DNA of 64,000 nucleotides from Melanopsichium pennsylvanicum (Eukaryota > Basidiomycota > Ustilaginomycetes > Ustilaginales), in assembly GCA_900208305.1 (NCBI GenBank), contig OAPG01000004.1, positions 434,001-498,000 on the forward strand, in the 5' to 3' direction. This document shows positions 9,592 to 21,149 of this stretch, in pieces. The notes beneath the pieces are model-generated. The model did no database searches and was not told the origin of the DNA. It saw only the letters and a program-made list of their open reading frames with translations. Within the stretch, counting starts at the first letter, position 1. Each line of letters opens with the position of its first letter. A program made the position numbers and the translations under genes.

Positions 9592-9987
9592 GACTGATGC
9601 TTTTTTGCTTCGGTTGTTCCGATGTGACGGCAGTCTAGGGCGTGATGGTGGGATGCGCTTTCGAGGCTTGGGAGCATAAAAGTTCAGTGGAGTATCTGCT
9701 GGAAATTTTTATTATTATTCGTTTTTTGCTGGGGCACCGTGCACTGTGCCGGGATTTCTCAAGACAAACGCTTGACAGCCCAAGTAATGACACATTTGCT
9801 ATCCTGGGCACTGCAGCAGTCATGCGGTGATGCGAAAAGCACAATTACGCCTGCACTTCGCCGATACAGCAGAGAACAATGTGCGGTTGCTGCCACACTT
9901 GTATTCATTTTCATAATCACAAAATGGCGAGCTCGCATTCCATCCATCAAACCCTCATTCTTCCCAACCATTAACTCTGACACAAGA
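9592..9987. other. Divergent promoter region, RGG protein / DUF155 protein
   Basis: This 396-base spacer holds no gene I can support. The frame of the downstream protein is open back to 9739, but the ATG at 9988 begins the part that looks like the conserved protein's own N-terminus, so the upstream part is treated as leader. Confidence 0.5.
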
Positions 9988-12900
9988 ATGTCGTCAGGAT
10001 CACATCGCAAGGGCCTGTTGCCCATATCTCGGGACAATTCGTCCAAAGATAATGCTTCTGATCCCATCAATCCATCTCCCTTGGTCCAGCGACGATCTTC
10101 TCAGCCACTTCCAGGCATCTCGGCCACCGCTTCCTCACTCCGAAGCCGAAGAGCTGGCTCTGCCTCTGCAGGCTCTGCCGCATCCAAGTCCAATCAACAC
10201 CTCAACTATATCGACGACAACGACTTTGACGACGAGACTCCAGGCGACTTTGACCCTGGTATGCAACCATCCTCCACCAATCGTTCCGGTCGTGGTAACC
10301 TTCCCGCCAACCTTTTAAGAGCTGCACTCGTACCTGGATCATCTCAGAATCAGCCACCCAAAGCTGTTTCCAACCCACCCATCAACGCTCCTAGGAAGCA
10401 AGGATCGACTACTCCACTTTCACCACCTCCCGTGCCATCCAATCGTTTCAAGGGTACGCCCGCTCGCACTACACGCTACTCGCTGCCTGTCCGAGCAGAG
10501 AAGCCCGTTAGAACCACAAAGACTTCGGGAAAACACGTCGTACTGCCTTCAGAGTCTCAACTGGCTCCTCTTCCCGGGGAGGACGACGATGAAGATGACG
10601 AAGACGATGATGACGAGGAAGGATCGGAGGAAGAAGAAGCAGAAGAAGAAGAAGAAGAAGAAGAAGAAGAGGTGCTTGATGACGAAGCCGAAGCCGCGGA
10701 TCAGTCTGGCACAGCACCTGCAAAAGCTGGTCCGTCAGCTCAGGACGGAAAACAAGACGCAGTCCTACTAGGTGGGCGTGGTGTTGGAGCAGTAGCTGGC
10801 ACCAAACCGCCCGCAAAAGTCCCCGTCACCACTCCTCGTCCCGGTCCCACCATCCCTTCGAACCGACACACTGCGCCCGCCCCCGTCCCAGGCAAACTCT
10901 TCACCCCAGCCTCCAAAGGCTCACAGCGACCAGCAGCATCCTCTGCCCTCGCGAGAGCCGCTATCTCGTCCGTCTCTGCAGCTCAAGCCCGTCATGCCCA
11001 AAAGGCAAAGCCGAAAGCAGCGACCACTTTCCGCAATGCCGCTACTCGAGCGCCTCCTCTTCGCCCACACAAATCGGGTCCTGTGTACCACAACTTCGAA
11101 CGCATGCCTCCCAGTGCCAGGCTCATGACGCCTCTTCCCCGTCTCACAGCGTACAGCATCTCCACTTCCATCCACCTCGGAACGTTGCTCGGCTTTCTCC
11201 GTCGTGAGCATGGCGTCAAGCCCCGTCTGTACGACGAGTGCGCATATGCTGTTTATACAAAGCCGCTCTTGCCTGGGTTCGGAAGGGCCAATGTGAGGTC
11301 TGCTCCTGAACCTCGCAGTGCCAGTCCGAATGCAGAGTCGAGGAGGGAAAGAGAGCTTGAGCAGCGCGAAGAGTTTGGCTACCTTGGAACGTACTTTGAA
11401 CAACGCCAAGAGGAAGAAGAAGACATCGATCAAGACGGCTACATCAAGGGCGGCGAGGGGAGAGGTTCAGATAGCGAGAGTAGGAGACGCGGTGACGGGC
11501 ATCGAGGGGATGGTGGGGGTGGAGGTGAGACGAGTGCTTGGGAGAGTGAGGCTGAGAGATGGACCGCGAGCGAGAGGAGGAATAGTCGAGGCAGAGAACA
11601 AGGGGACGACGCAGAAGCAACGGCCAACGCAGCTCATCAGCATGCTCGCAATCAGTCCACTGACAGTGCCACCGTCCCGATCAGTAGCAGTCTCGATGAG
11701 GATGAAGAAATGCTCGCCACTCCCCTTGCTCGTCCCACTGCTGTGACCAGAAATCTTTCAGGCAGTGACAGCGAAGCAGGCGTGGAGCGAAGGCCTTTTC
11801 TCCTGGAACGTCGAAGAGGAAGCCAAAGCTCAGTGTCGGACGTCGAAGCGCTTCCACCTTACCGATGCGGCTCTCCCGTGGATGTCGCGACAGACAAGAA
11901 CGAACTGGCGATCAATACCTCGGACTCGGCGGGTGCACGTGATATGATGTTGCAACAACGTGCCGAAGAACGCGGCGAGACCGAACCCATGGCTCATTCG
12001 TACAGGTCGAACGAGATGAGTATGACTTCGGATCTGGATGAGATTGCCAACACATCCAGGGAGGAGAACAGGGATAGCGAGGTGGCGCGATTAGTTGCTC
12101 CCGAAGTGCTCACTACTCTCGACGAGAACGCCATTCCCGGCGATGATGTCAAACCCAGTCTCGCGAAGATACACAACGGAAACGAAAAGCAGTCGGAAAC
12201 ACAGCCCGATCCAGAACGTCGAACGCGCAAAGTCAAGCTTCGTCGTCGAAAACGTCGTTATGCGGGGCCCAACATGGCCTCGCACAATCATGACACTTCG
12301 GCCAACCTCAATACCCCACGTCCCATTTTGGAAGCGCTCCAATCTGCCGAACTGGTCATCTTACCTTATGGTGTGTTGGTCATGTACAATTTCAGCGCTG
12401 CCGAGGAGCGGAGTATCATTGAAGACGTTTTGTCTTCGGGTTGCGCTCGTGAACCTATGGATGAAGCTGCAAGGGAAACCGAAGCTTTCCATTTTTGTTA
12501 CGACCCCAACATCTCTGCTCCTCGCATTTTCAACGACTTTTTCACGTTCCGTGCACCCAACCATCTGCTCAAACTTTCGCTCGCGCATGCGATTGCACAG
12601 TCGACCAAACTATCTGTGTTTGAAGAACGAATGCAGGCAACGCTAGAATTGACCTCGCACATCCCAAAGGAGATGGCTTCGAGTGGAGAATTGAAACTCA
12701 AGAGAAGAGAGGCGTTGAGATTGACGGGGAGGTTGTTCAAATTGAGGGTGGATGTGAATTTGACATCCAACGTGTTGGATACGCCAGAGTTGTTTTGGTC
12801 AGAGGCGAGTTTAAAGGCGTTGTACGATGCGATTCGGGATTATTTGGAGATTGACGAAAGGGTTGAGAATTTGAATGAGAGGTTGGCAGTGGCGAATGAT

Positions 12901-13378
12901 TTGTTGGAGATCATTCATGAACATATTGCCAATACGGCCATGAGTAAGATGTAAGTTGACTTTAACTTTCCCCCCATTCCTTCTAGTTCCTTGTGTTTTG
13001 ATATACTCGTGTTTACCCTTATTGGAAGGGGTGAGAGATGGGTTTTCTTCGGCAAGTGAAAAAAATAAAGTGACAAGAACAAACATTCATTCATTCATTC
13101 TTTTTTTTTTCTTTCTCTTCTCCATCTTTGTCGGGATACCAATTTGTTGGTGGTGGTGGGGGATGGACAGTACGTGGATTGTCATCATCCTCATCATTGT
13201 AGCGTGTGCCGTGGCGGTGGGAGAAATCTCGGCGAGGTTCATCGTTGGTGCCAACAGAACTGCGGGTGACGAAGGTTTCAAACCGTTCGCAGCGTTACGA
13301 AGTGCACCATCATTCCAGTCGACATTCGTACCCCAGGCTTCGAGATACTTTGCTATCGACGGTGTAAACTCACTTTGA
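9988..13378 (+). CDS. DUF155/RMD1-family membrane protein (Rmd8/Sif-like)
   Basis: Two exons, 9988-12950 and 13171-13378, encode 1056 residues. The DUF155 domain is split. Its first part (TAYSISTSIHLGTLL and PRLYDECAYAVY, from about residue 387) and its second part (ELVILPYGVLVMYNFSAAEE onward, residues 780-985) are separated by roughly 350 residues of charged, repetitive sequence. A transmembrane helix (WIVIILIIVACAVAV) is encoded by exon 2, the usual C-terminal anchor of this family. The N-terminal 380 residues are disordered and include an acidic run (Asp/Glu, about 10582-10677). Yeast Rmd1/Rmd8 affect meiotic division, and fission-yeast relatives interact with the envelope protein Sad1. 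The biochemical role is unknown. Splicing joins AT|T with GT-AG ends. Confidence 0.88.
10582..10677 (+). repeat. GAA/GAC-rich run encoding an acidic tract
   Basis: Imperfect GAC, GAT and GAA triplets encode over 25 nearly consecutive Asp/Glu residues inside the DUF155 protein. The run is prone to length change. Confidence 0.8.
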
Positions 13379-13743
13379 TATATTTCTCTTTTCATCTCTC
13401 TCATTAATTCCTTTTTTTTTTTCCCAATAATGAGAAACAAGACAGCAACTCCGAGTTTTGCGTTTTGGTGCATAGTGAACAAGAATACTTTTGACGTGAA
13501 AAAAAAACAACAACGAAAAAAAGGTGTTTTAAGAGAGAGAGAGGGAGAGAGTGGAAATGTAGTTGAAGATTTTTGTTTGGTGGTGTCGTAAGATAAAATT
13601 AGAAAATGGTTGTTTTTTTTGGTGGTTTCAACACAAGAGCTCTTTCAGTCTTGGTTGGTGCGAGAGCAAGATGGTGTTTACAGACTCGAGAAGAATGTGA
13701 TTAGGGGTGTGTTTGTGTTGCGTATTTGTTTTTTTTTTTTAAA
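13379..13743. other. Convergent 3' spacer
   Basis: This is a 365-base A/T-rich spacer between the DUF155 protein and DUS3, with several homopolymer runs of T and A that would serve as terminators or poly(A) regions for both genes. No gene is seen. Confidence 0.6.
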
Positions 13744-16443
13744 TTAACCCTGCTGTTCAGATGAATCAAGATCTGAATAAGAACTACTCTTGTGTTTCGG
13801 AGTAAAGTTCCACTCGATTGGTGATTTTCCTAAAAACATTTCGGTAATCTTTACCCAATCGTTCGAATTACTACTTGCCAATAGCGTCTCAAGTTGATCT
13901 CTTCCTTTGAACAATGGAGGTCGATCGTTTAATCTTGCAGGTAGGAATTCCAACAACCCAGTTGGAACGTATCTATGTGTAAAAGACATCATTTCACACA
14001 TAAATCTTCGCGTAGTATTAACACCATGTGTATCCGAACCCCAATGATTTAAACCATATTCTGCAAAATTTCTCATGATATCCAACCTTTCTCTAGAACT
14101 TATATCCCAATCCCTCCTTTGTTTAATCTCAGTAAATAACCATGGTTTAATCAATGCTCCTCTTGCAATCATTTCTCCATCCACTCTTGTTTTTTCCATC
14201 CTTTCATAGTAATCTTGCCAACTATAAACATCTCCATTACCATACACCGGAATTGGAACCATCTCTGCTTCATCAGCATATCGCGATTCTTCATTCCATT
14301 CATTCACCGAAGTACGCAACGTTTCAGCACACGTACGAATGTAAGACCAATCCGCATCATTTTTATACCTCTGTTTCCTACTTCTACCATGCAAAGTAGC
14401 TGCACTTGCTCCCCATTCTGTTTGAAGTTTTCCAAACAATTTGTGCGTTGTCTGTTTAGCTCCAGTACCCGTCCTCAATTTGATCGTCAAAGGTGTATCA
14501 CCCAATACACTATTCATACCTCTTACAATCTTACTGAGTTTGGAAGGATGATCGAGAAGTGCAGATCCACCACCTTTGTTGAAAACAAGGTCGATAGGAC
14601 ATCCGCAATTGATATCGACAAAATCTAACCCATCCCCAACTTCGGCTTTCAAAGCTTCAGCAACGGGCACGAGCAAGTCCGGTTTACCACCGCACAACTG
14701 AGTTCCAAAAACTCGTTCAGATTCATGTCGACGAACTAAAGACCATTCGGAACTGTTACCATGCAAGAATGATTCCGCAAGCCCCATCTCTCCACAGTGA
14801 ATATCCGATCCAAATCCGGTACAGATTCGACGGAAAGGCAAGTTACCAGTGGTTGTGAGAGGCGCCAAGTAAAGATCGTTTTTCCACTGAAGTCGACGTT
14901 TTTCACTTGGTCGGATACGTGCCAAATCGATGGATGTGTGCGTCGTAGCTGCCTCAGCAGCACGTTCTGCCGCCGCCGCTCCTGTCGCGGTTGCGGTGGC
15001 GGTTGCAGCTGCATTCCTTGCTGCATTTTCCAGTTCTTCGAGCTCATCACCATCCATACCATTCTCTCCACTACCAGGATTCGTGCAAGATTCGAGAGTT
15101 GTTGAAGACGCATCCGTGCTCGACTGAAATAAAGCCTGGGCAACAATTTGTGAAGGAATGGGCTTCCTCGACCTTGCCAACGCTTCGGGATCATTGGTGC
15201 TCAGATCCTCGCTTTCCTTTTGCAAGTATTTCAACACGGCCTTGGTTTTGAGCAAGGGGAACTTTTTGATTCGCATCTGTTTCATGCCTTCGCTGGTGCC
15301 AAAATTCAGTTCGTCCTGATCGCCATCCTTTTCGCTTTCCGCTTGTGCTTGCCCTAGGCCTTCCTTTCCGGTGGCGGAAGAGAATGCTCGAGAACGACGC
15401 CTCCAAGCGGCCAATTTGTCTTGATCCCTAACCAGCTCTAGACCCGACTTTGCGAAACCAGCAGCATTCTCACCGTCAACCAGTGACGAAGGTCCAACGA
15501 TGCGAACGTGGGAACCGAGGAAACGACACTTCCAAGCCATTGTACAGAATCCCTTGACAGCAAAGATCGGACAAGTCGTCGTGGGGTCCAGACTGTGATG
15601 TGCTGGATCGGTGGATTTTGGAATTGAACCCATGGGAGGTGCAACTGCAGAAGAACAAGCTTTGACAAACGTCTCAACTACACGCTCATCGTCCTCACCC
15701 TCTGTGTTTCTTGCTTCTTGCTTGATCCCATTCCCGTCCGCAGCGGGCAAAAGAGTGAGGCTATACCGTTGTTCGAGCCACTGCTCCTTTTGCTTAAATG
15801 ACATCCTTTCCAACTCTGCGTGTGGCACTGGGGGAAGAAAGAGATCTTTGTCCTTGTGTTGGAGGTATGATACCAAATCATGGCTGAACCTACAGCCTCC
15901 GGTGATGGCGAATTTACAACCTTGTTCGCCTTTGGAGAGGAAAGCGTGACAATGACCTTTGGCGTCCTTGATCGAGTTGAAGTGCCTTGCCTTATTCTGT
16001 GCGCCCTTGTTGGCGCCACCATGGGCGATGGTTGGTTTGGATTTCTTTTCGGCACGTTGGGCGGCGGCTAGAGCAGCTGCTTCCTCTCTTCGTGCTCGTT
16101 TGCGTGCTGCTCCTTTAAGCTTTTTGGGAGGTTCTCCATTAGTGTCAGTAATAGGGGTGGGATTGGAGGCGGAAGATGAGGAAGAAATGGCGGCGGTTGC
16201 TGGGTTTGTGGAGCGTTCAGCTGCGTCATCATCGACGAGTTTGACGACGGGGGCAGAAGAGGAAGATGCGATGGATTTGTGGAGGATGTATTCGGGTTTG
16301 ATGGGTGCAATGCCAGGTGTATATTTGTCTGTGGGACCATAGACTGGATGTTTCCATTCCGAGTCGACAGCGGAGATGGGGATGGAAGATGATGATGCCG
16401 AGGTATCAGCGATGGCTGTTTGTGTTGGAGTGACTGTATCCAT
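13744..16443 (-). CDS. DUS3: tRNA-dihydrouridine(47) synthase
   Basis: The 899-residue single-exon protein reduces uridine 47 in the variable loop of tRNAs, using FMN and NAD(P)H. Two CCCH zinc fingers lie near residues 165-190 ([14 protein letters not shown]) and 288-312 ([10 protein letters not shown], then CRF and a histidine). The Dus barrel starts near residue 519 ([16 protein letters not shown]). The catalytic loop [21 protein letters not shown] is near residue 607, with the active-site cysteine in NCGCP. Later parts include HGRSRKQRY and [11 protein letters not shown], which bind FMN phosphate in this family. An alanine-rich linker ([21 protein letters not shown], in two parts) precedes the barrel. 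The last third of the gene is visibly richer in A/T than the first part. Confidence 0.95.
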   Translation of the reverse strand: MDTVTPTQTAIADTSASSSSIPISAVDSEWKHPVYGPTDKYTPGIAPIKPEYILHKSIASSSSAPVVKLVDDDAAERSTNPATAAISSSSSASNPTPITDTNGEPPKKLKGAARKRARREEAAALAAAQRAEKKSKPTIAHGGANKGAQNKARHFNSIKDAKGHCHAFLSKGEQGCKFAITGGCRFSHDLVSYLQHKDKDLFLPPVPHAELERMSFKQKEQWLEQRYSLTLLPAADGNGIKQEARNTEGEDDERVVETFVKACSSAVAPPMGSIPKSTDPAHHSLDPTTTCPIFAVKGFCTMAWKCRFLGSHVRIVGPSSLVDGENAAGFAKSGLELVRDQDKLAAWRRRSRAFSSATGKEGLGQAQAESEKDGDQDELNFGTSEGMKQMRIKKFPLLKTKAVLKYLQKESEDLSTNDPEALARSRKPIPSQIVAQALFQSSTDASSTTLESCTNPGSGENGMDGDELEELENAARNAAATATATATGAAAAERAAEAATTHTSIDLARIRPSEKRRLQWKNDLYLAPLTTTGNLPFRRICTGFGSDIHCGEMGLAESFLHGNSSEWSLVRRHESERVFGTQLCGGKPDLLVPVAEALKAEVGDGLDFVDINCGCPIDLVFNKGGGSALLDHPSKLSKIVRGMNSVLGDTPLTIKLRTGTGAKQTTHKLFGKLQTEWGASAATLHGRSRKQRYKNDADWSYIRTCAETLRTSVNEWNEESRYADEAEMVPIPVYGNGDVYSWQDYYERMEKTRVDGEMIARGALIKPWLFTEIKQRRDWDISSRERLDIMRNFAEYGLNHWGSDTHGVNTTRRFMCEMMSFTHRYVPTGLLEFLPARLNDRPPLFKGRDQLETLLASSNSNDWVKITEMFLGKSPIEWNFTPKHKSSSYSDLDSSEQQG

Positions 16444-16472
16444 CTTGAAGCGATCTTCTTGTTAGCTTGTAC

Positions 16473-16473
<1 letters not shown>

Positions 16474-16505
<32 letters not shown>

Positions 16506-16528
16506 AAGACAGAAAGACAGAAAGAAAG
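16474..16528. repeat. GAAA microsatellite
   Basis: The run is a set of AAAG tetranucleotide units that decays into AGAC/AGAA variants. It lies in the 5' leader of DUS3, 30-85 bases upstream of its ATG. Confidence 0.85.
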
Positions 16529-17073
16529 GTGGTGAAGAATGGAAGTGACAAAAATTGAATTCAACTGCCGCTCGCATGTCATCGAGATTTAGAGCCATTA
16601 ATTTTTAATTTTTAATTTTTTATTTTTATTTTTTTTTTTTTGGGTTGAACTTCCCAGGGCTAACGCAAGCCAGTGCCATTACAGCAGGAAGTTTGGAGCT
16701 TCCGTCTACTTGCCTTTGCAAACCAAGCAGACCTGGATACGGACCGTGTCCTCCCCCAAGACTTGACGGTACTGCAGGGACCTCGCCTGCTAAACCCCTC
16801 GTTGCGCGCCAGAATGGCATGTCCTACACTTGCGTGCGTCGACCTACTATAATTCTATCAACCAACAGAAAAGAGGTGTTAAAATTTGAATTAAATAGTA
16901 AATATTGGACTGTTAAAGACAAAACAAAAACATTTTGCTTACGAGATACTTAACATACTTCCCACAGTGCTTCGACATTGAATTCTCAGAGCCGTAGTCG
17001 AACTTCATCTTATAACGGCTGGCCTACAGTATCACACTTGTAAGCGTCAAAAAGGAAGCAAAAGACAATACTG
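16529..17073. other. DUS3-5S intergenic region with an A-tailed segment
   Basis: On the minus strand a GC-richer segment (about 16850-16642) runs directly into an A-rich tail (16641-16596), as a retroposed sequence would. A minus-strand frame of 64 codons crosses it and ends in lysines encoded by the tail, and a plus-strand frame of 102 codons overlaps it. Neither resembles a known protein. The remainder, up to the 5S gene, is A/T-rich and empty. Confidence 0.4.
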
Positions 17074-17191
17074 AACTGCAACACCTAGGATTCCCGCGTG
17101 GTCCCCCACCGCAGTACTGACTAGGCGATACCTTGCTTAACTTCGCAGATCGGACGGGATGCGGTGCTTTCAAGGTTCTATGGTCGCAGAT
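17074..17191 (-). rRNA. 5S ribosomal RNA
   Basis: The minus strand reads as a complete 118-nt fungal 5S rRNA. It contains GAAAGCACCGCATCCCGTCC, then GATCTGCGAAGTTAAGC, and GGTGGGGGACCACGCGGGAA. The ends pair as helix I (5' ATCTGCGAC against 3' GTTGCAGTT), with one T-T mismatch at the second pair and a G-U. The internal control regions for TFIIIA/TFIIIC look intact, and a TTTT stretch about 10 bases downstream could end Pol III transcription. It stands alone between protein genes, as dispersed 5S genes do in many fungi. Confidence 0.95.
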
Positions 17192-17406
17192 GCTCAGACA
17201 CCCTTTTTGTAGCATTATATAGTCTTTTCTACAGCGATGAGATAGACGGGGTCCACGTGTTTTCTTTTTTTTTCCACAGACGACACGTTGAACACGGCAT
17301 TTATTTTGGGCAGCAAAGTGCTTTGGTTCACGTTGCTTTATGATGCTGAACATGGTGTTGTGGTACAACGCAAGTTTTGATTCAGTGTGCCACTTGTGTT
17401 GTGTTT

Positions 17407-18843
17407 CTAAAGCGTAGGATACTTTGGCTCGATCTCCTTATGTGCCCACTTTCTACCTTTGTTGAAATCGGCTGCAGTCTGTGCACCATTCTTATTATTC
17501 CCACCGTCACTCTTGGCAACGTACTTATAAATCACCAGCCCATCCAATCCGACCGGACCCCTCGCATGCGTTTTGCCCGTACTAATGCCCACTTCGGTAC
17601 CCAATCCAAACCTGAACCCATCCGCAAATCGAGTCGAAACATTCACAAACACGTTGGCACTGTTGATACTCTTGACAAACTTTTCGGCGCTTGCGTTGGG
17701 CGAAGCGGTACTGGTGAGCATCAAATCTGTATGACCCGAAGAGTGGGTTGTAATGTGTTCGATTGCAGCATCCAGAGAAGCGATCGAGGCCACGGCGAGC
17801 GTGAGGTCGAGGAATTCGGTCTGAAAGTCGCTTGGTTTCGCCTCAATAACCTTGTCAGAATATGTTGTGAGCAAATCAGGCTTGAAACTCTTCAACGCGT
17901 CCAAACATGGCTGGTCGAGTCTGAGCTCGATTCCAGCAGCAAGCAAAGCCTCGGCGAGAGGAGGCCAGAAATCATGCTTGCTTAAAAGCTGTTGGTTGAT
18001 AAGCAAGGTTTCCAACGCATTACACGCGGCAGGGTAATCCGTCTTGCTATCCACCACCGTACCTTTTACCATCTCGAGATGCGCATCCGTATGAACATAA
18101 CCGATGCACAATCCATCAGCGTGACCCATGACGGGCATCCTTGCATCGCGCTGAATCGCTTTCACCAGCTCATTCGAACCCCTCGGAATGACGAGATCAA
18201 TGTAGTCATCGAGATGGAGCAGGCTCTGGATGTCGTCTCTTGTTTCCACGGTTTGAATGAGATGCTTTGGCAAACCAACTTGCTTGAGAGCATCCGAGAT
18301 GATGGTTGAAAGTACAGCGGCTGTATGCTTGCTCTCTTTACCGCCTTTGAGGATGGCCGCGTTGCCACTCTTGATGGCCAAGCTCGCAATGTTGACCACC
18401 ACTTCGGGCCGAGCTTCAAAGATGCACAACAGTACGCCGATGGGGCATGTGATGCGGTACAGATCAATGGCTCCCTGGAGGTCAGTGGCATCCGCTAATC
18501 GTTTGGCCCATTGAACCTGGTCTAGTGGACTGGGAAGCGCTGCAACATCCGATACACCTGCGAGGAGACTTTCCCACTTGCCAGCTTTGGAGAAGAGATC
18601 GAGGCGAGATGCTAGTGCGGACGAGAGTTTTCCTTGCTGGACCAACACAAGCGCCGCTTCCATATCTGCCTTGTTGGCAGATTGGATGCGGGATCTGTTG
18701 GCTTCCAGGGCGGATCGGATGGAGAGGAGCGCCGAGGAACGAGTTGAATCGGCCGAAGGAGAGGTGGAAAGAAGCTGTGAAGCTGCTTCGAAAGCAGCTC
18801 GAGCAGCTTTGGCGACAGAATCTGCTGATGAAGTGGTCTGCAT
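17407..18843 (-). CDS. PRO2: Gamma-glutamyl phosphate reductase (proline synthesis)
   Basis: The enzyme reduces gamma-glutamyl phosphate to glutamate semialdehyde with NADPH, the second step of proline synthesis. The 478-residue protein spans the aldehyde-dehydrogenase-like fold: CPIGVLLCIFEARPEVVVN and LAIKSGNAAILKGGKE (cofactor side), VIPRGSNELV, the catalytic cysteine in YPAACNALETLL near residue 272, and near the end TRFADGFRFGLGTEVGIST and HARGPVGLDGLV. I chose the ATG at 18843. The frame is open 41 codons further upstream, but those residues have no family counterpart. There is no intron. It is divergent from the bL34m gene. Confidence 0.96.
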   Translation of the reverse strand: MQTTSSADSVAKAARAAFEAASQLLSTSPSADSTRSSALLSIRSALEANRSRIQSANKADMEAALVLVQQGKLSSALASRLDLFSKAGKWESLLAGVSDVAALPSPLDQVQWAKRLADATDLQGAIDLYRITCPIGVLLCIFEARPEVVVNIASLAIKSGNAAILKGGKESKHTAAVLSTIISDALKQVGLPKHLIQTVETRDDIQSLLHLDDYIDLVIPRGSNELVKAIQRDARMPVMGHADGLCIGYVHTDAHLEMVKGTVVDSKTDYPAACNALETLLINQQLLSKHDFWPPLAEALLAAGIELRLDQPCLDALKSFKPDLLTTYSDKVIEAKPSDFQTEFLDLTLAVASIASLDAAIEHITTHSSGHTDLMLTSTASPNASAEKFVKSINSANVFVNVSTRFADGFRFGLGTEVGISTGKTHARGPVGLDGLVIYKYVAKSDGGNNKNGAQTAADFNKGRKWAHKEIEPKYPTL

Positions 18844-19173
18844 GGTAAACAAAGGCGAATATGATGGTTGCAGAGTAAGAAGAGAGAGATATGATATTTT
18901 TGCAACACCGATCAGCAAGATGGCGTCGGTTAGAGAAAGAAGAAACTGAGCCGAGTCATTTTTCATTATTAATAATAATATGGATGGGCTTTTGAGATTG
19001 CTTTCAAACTTCGGTCTTTTGCACGGACACTAAACATGCTGCTGAATAAATTTTTTAGAGATTGTTAGACCTTCATAAAATAATGTGATTGACATGAAAT
19101 CATAAATCACGTGCGCAAAGCAACGAAACTGTCATCACTTTCTCACTGCCGCCAATATCATAATTTCGTCTTG

Positions 19174-19205
<32 letters not shown>

Positions 19206-19260
19206 CATCCTCATCACTACCATCTTTATGCTGTTATGAAACCGCACACAAACACTTAAC
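18844..19260. other. Divergent promoter region PRO2/bL34m
   Basis: No gene is seen in this 417-base spacer. It contains a long CAT/TCA triplet repeat at 19174-19218 just before the bL34m gene. Confidence 0.6.
19174..19218. repeat. TCA trinucleotide repeat
   Basis: About ten TCA units are followed by TCC/TCA variants. The run lies in the 5' leader of the bL34m gene. Confidence 0.85.
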
Positions 19261-19680
19261 ATGCCACGCCTTTCACCATTCCGACCTTTGCTGCGACTCG
19301 CAGCTTCCACACCCGTTGCTTCGACCTCTTACGCCGTCCCCACTGTTGCTGCTACTACCATCACACGCAACTCCTCCTCTCCATCTGCCCTCGTTTTCAC
19401 CCGTGCACAACCTGCTTCATCGTCGCCACTTTTCGGCACAAAATCCTCCATCCTCTCTCTTTTGTCATCATCATCCTCCACCACACCAACCCGACCACTT
19501 GGAGCACTACTACAACTTCAACAACAACAAGTTAGGACAGTAACCTACGGTTCGGAATACCAACCTTCGCAACGTATCAGGAAAAGGAGACATGGTTTCC
19601 TGTCGAGAATTAAGACCAAAAATGGTCGAAAGACCATTATGAGGCGAAAATTTAGGGGAAAAGCAAAGTTGAGCCACTGA
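19261..19680 (+). CDS. MRPL34: Mitochondrial large-subunit ribosomal protein bL34m
   Basis: The 139-residue precursor has a long Ser/Arg/Ala-rich mitochondrial targeting region (residues 1-85, starting [16 protein letters not shown]) and the highly conserved L34 core at the end: [19 protein letters not shown], then a [16 protein letters not shown] tail. Bacterial L34 is about 45 residues, and the core here has that size. It is a basic protein placed near the 23S-like rRNA in the large subunit. Single exon. Confidence 0.95.
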   Translation: MPRLSPFRPLLRLAASTPVASTSYAVPTVAATTITRNSSSPSALVFTRAQPASSSPLFGTKSSILSLLSSSSSTTPTRPLGALLQLQQQQVRTVTYGSEYQPSQRIRKRRHGFLSRIKTKNGRKTIMRRKFRGKAKLSH

Positions 19681-20288
19681 TGCTTTTAAGCATCGCTGGA
19701 CAAATCTTCTTAAAAGAAAGAAAAGAAAAAAATAAACTTAGGATTACTCTTTCTACTCCATTCATCATCATCGTCCAATTGTGGTTTGGTCGATGGGATT
19801 TGCTCGATGCGATATATACTCTATCAATCTGAGAACCCCGTTTCACATACGCATCAGGATTGTAATCAGGCTTGCATTCATTCATATCACGTCGAAAATC
19901 CTACCTCGACCCTTACCTTTCCATTTATTAAAACAGTGTTCATCATCATCATCCATCATCATTACAATCTGTACATCTCTTGTCTTACCATTTCCATCTC
20001 GATTCTTTTGGATGACTTTTGTCGTTTGGTGATGACATCCACTCTACATTATCCCCCACCCCTCCGCTTTGTTTGTGTTTTTTACCTTTCTCTGGATCTT
20101 TGATTTGAATCGATCGATCTGTGTGTCCAAGAGTTACAATCAGCAACCATAGTGATAGTTGTGTATGTTTGTGTTTTCTTTATCTACAAAGCAGAATGGA
20201 GTAACGATCGATTTTCTCAAAAAAAAAAAAAAAACGTTTTCTCTCCAAAACCACCATCTACCCTCGTTCCTCGCTGTAAACTTTGAAC
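19681..20288. other. Convergent 3' spacer bL34m/VMA16
   Basis: No gene is seen. The spacer contains CAT repeats near 19948-19970 and a run of A at 20220-20234. Confidence 0.6.
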
Positions 20289-21149
20289 TTATTTGAACTC
20301 TTCAGCAGCACCTGTCATGATCAATCCAACAATCAAACCAAACAAACCCAAGATACTACTGAAAACCTCTACAATCAAAATCTTTACAAACAACTGTGCA
20401 TCCGCCGCATCCGCAATAGCCGCGTTACTTCCCGTTATACCCACAGCAACTCCACAACACAAATTACACATTCCCACCGTCAATCCACCCCAAAACAAAA
20501 CATGCCCAGTAAGATAATTGTTGGCAGACCAAACACCATCACTTCCCGCCTCGAGATTTCCGGTGATCTTGGCAGAAAACACAATCGCCATAATTACTCC
20601 ATAGATGGCTACCACTTCGCAAAAGATGATGCTACAACCAAGGCAGGGCGCAAAAGGGTGAAGAGGAAAAAAGAAAGGAAAAAAATTCCATCATATCAGC
20701 ACCAGCATCAGTATTGGTAAGAATGATAAGCTTCACAGAAGTAAAGACGACTTACGAGACTAAATTCTTGGTTGTGATCCTAGGAGCTCTTACACCAGCA
20801 CCTAAGATGCTTGCGCCCGTGATGAAAATGCCCCAACCTGCACCAATGACGGACAAACCTATACAAAGACCGATCCCCATCATAGCCCAAGCATAAGGGC
20901 TTGTTTCCTCCAAAAACGCTCCAATGTTGAAACTCTCTCCATTGCCTAACAAGCACCCCATCAACATGACCATGAGTATCAAATCGAATGCGAAATTTTT
21001 GGATTAGTGACACCACCAAAAATTGTGAGATAGAAACAGGAGGAGAAGCTAGGGGGTTTCAAGTGCTTACCTGTGAGAAGCATGTACAAACCAAGAGCAG
21101 AAAGTGTGGTTAGACCCGAACCTCCGGCAAGTGCTAATGCCGAAATCAT
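20289..21149 (-). CDS. VMA16: V-type proton ATPase proteolipid subunit c''
   Basis: Exons 21149-21071, 20945-20756 and 20631-20289 encode 203 residues. The protein is one of the ring proteolipids of the Vo rotor in the vacuolar/Golgi membrane. Four to five membrane helices are visible. [19 protein letters not shown] contains the essential proton-carrying glutamate, and [20 protein letters not shown] and [14 protein letters not shown] match the c'' subunit (not c or c'). The gene ends [15 protein letters not shown]. Both introns (124-125 bases) have GTAAG donors and AG acceptors and interrupt codons cleanly. The start follows directly from the conserved first helix. Confidence 0.95.

Noticed and set aside
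10508..10816. Minus-strand leucine-rich frame
   Set aside because: It is the antisense of the acidic GAA run in the DUF155 gene; the leucine runs are an artefact of the repeat.
16626..16830. SRP RNA Alu-domain candidate (GCTGTAATGGC on the minus strand)
   Set aside because: The conserved core alone is present. No S domain or second Alu loop follows before the A-rich run.
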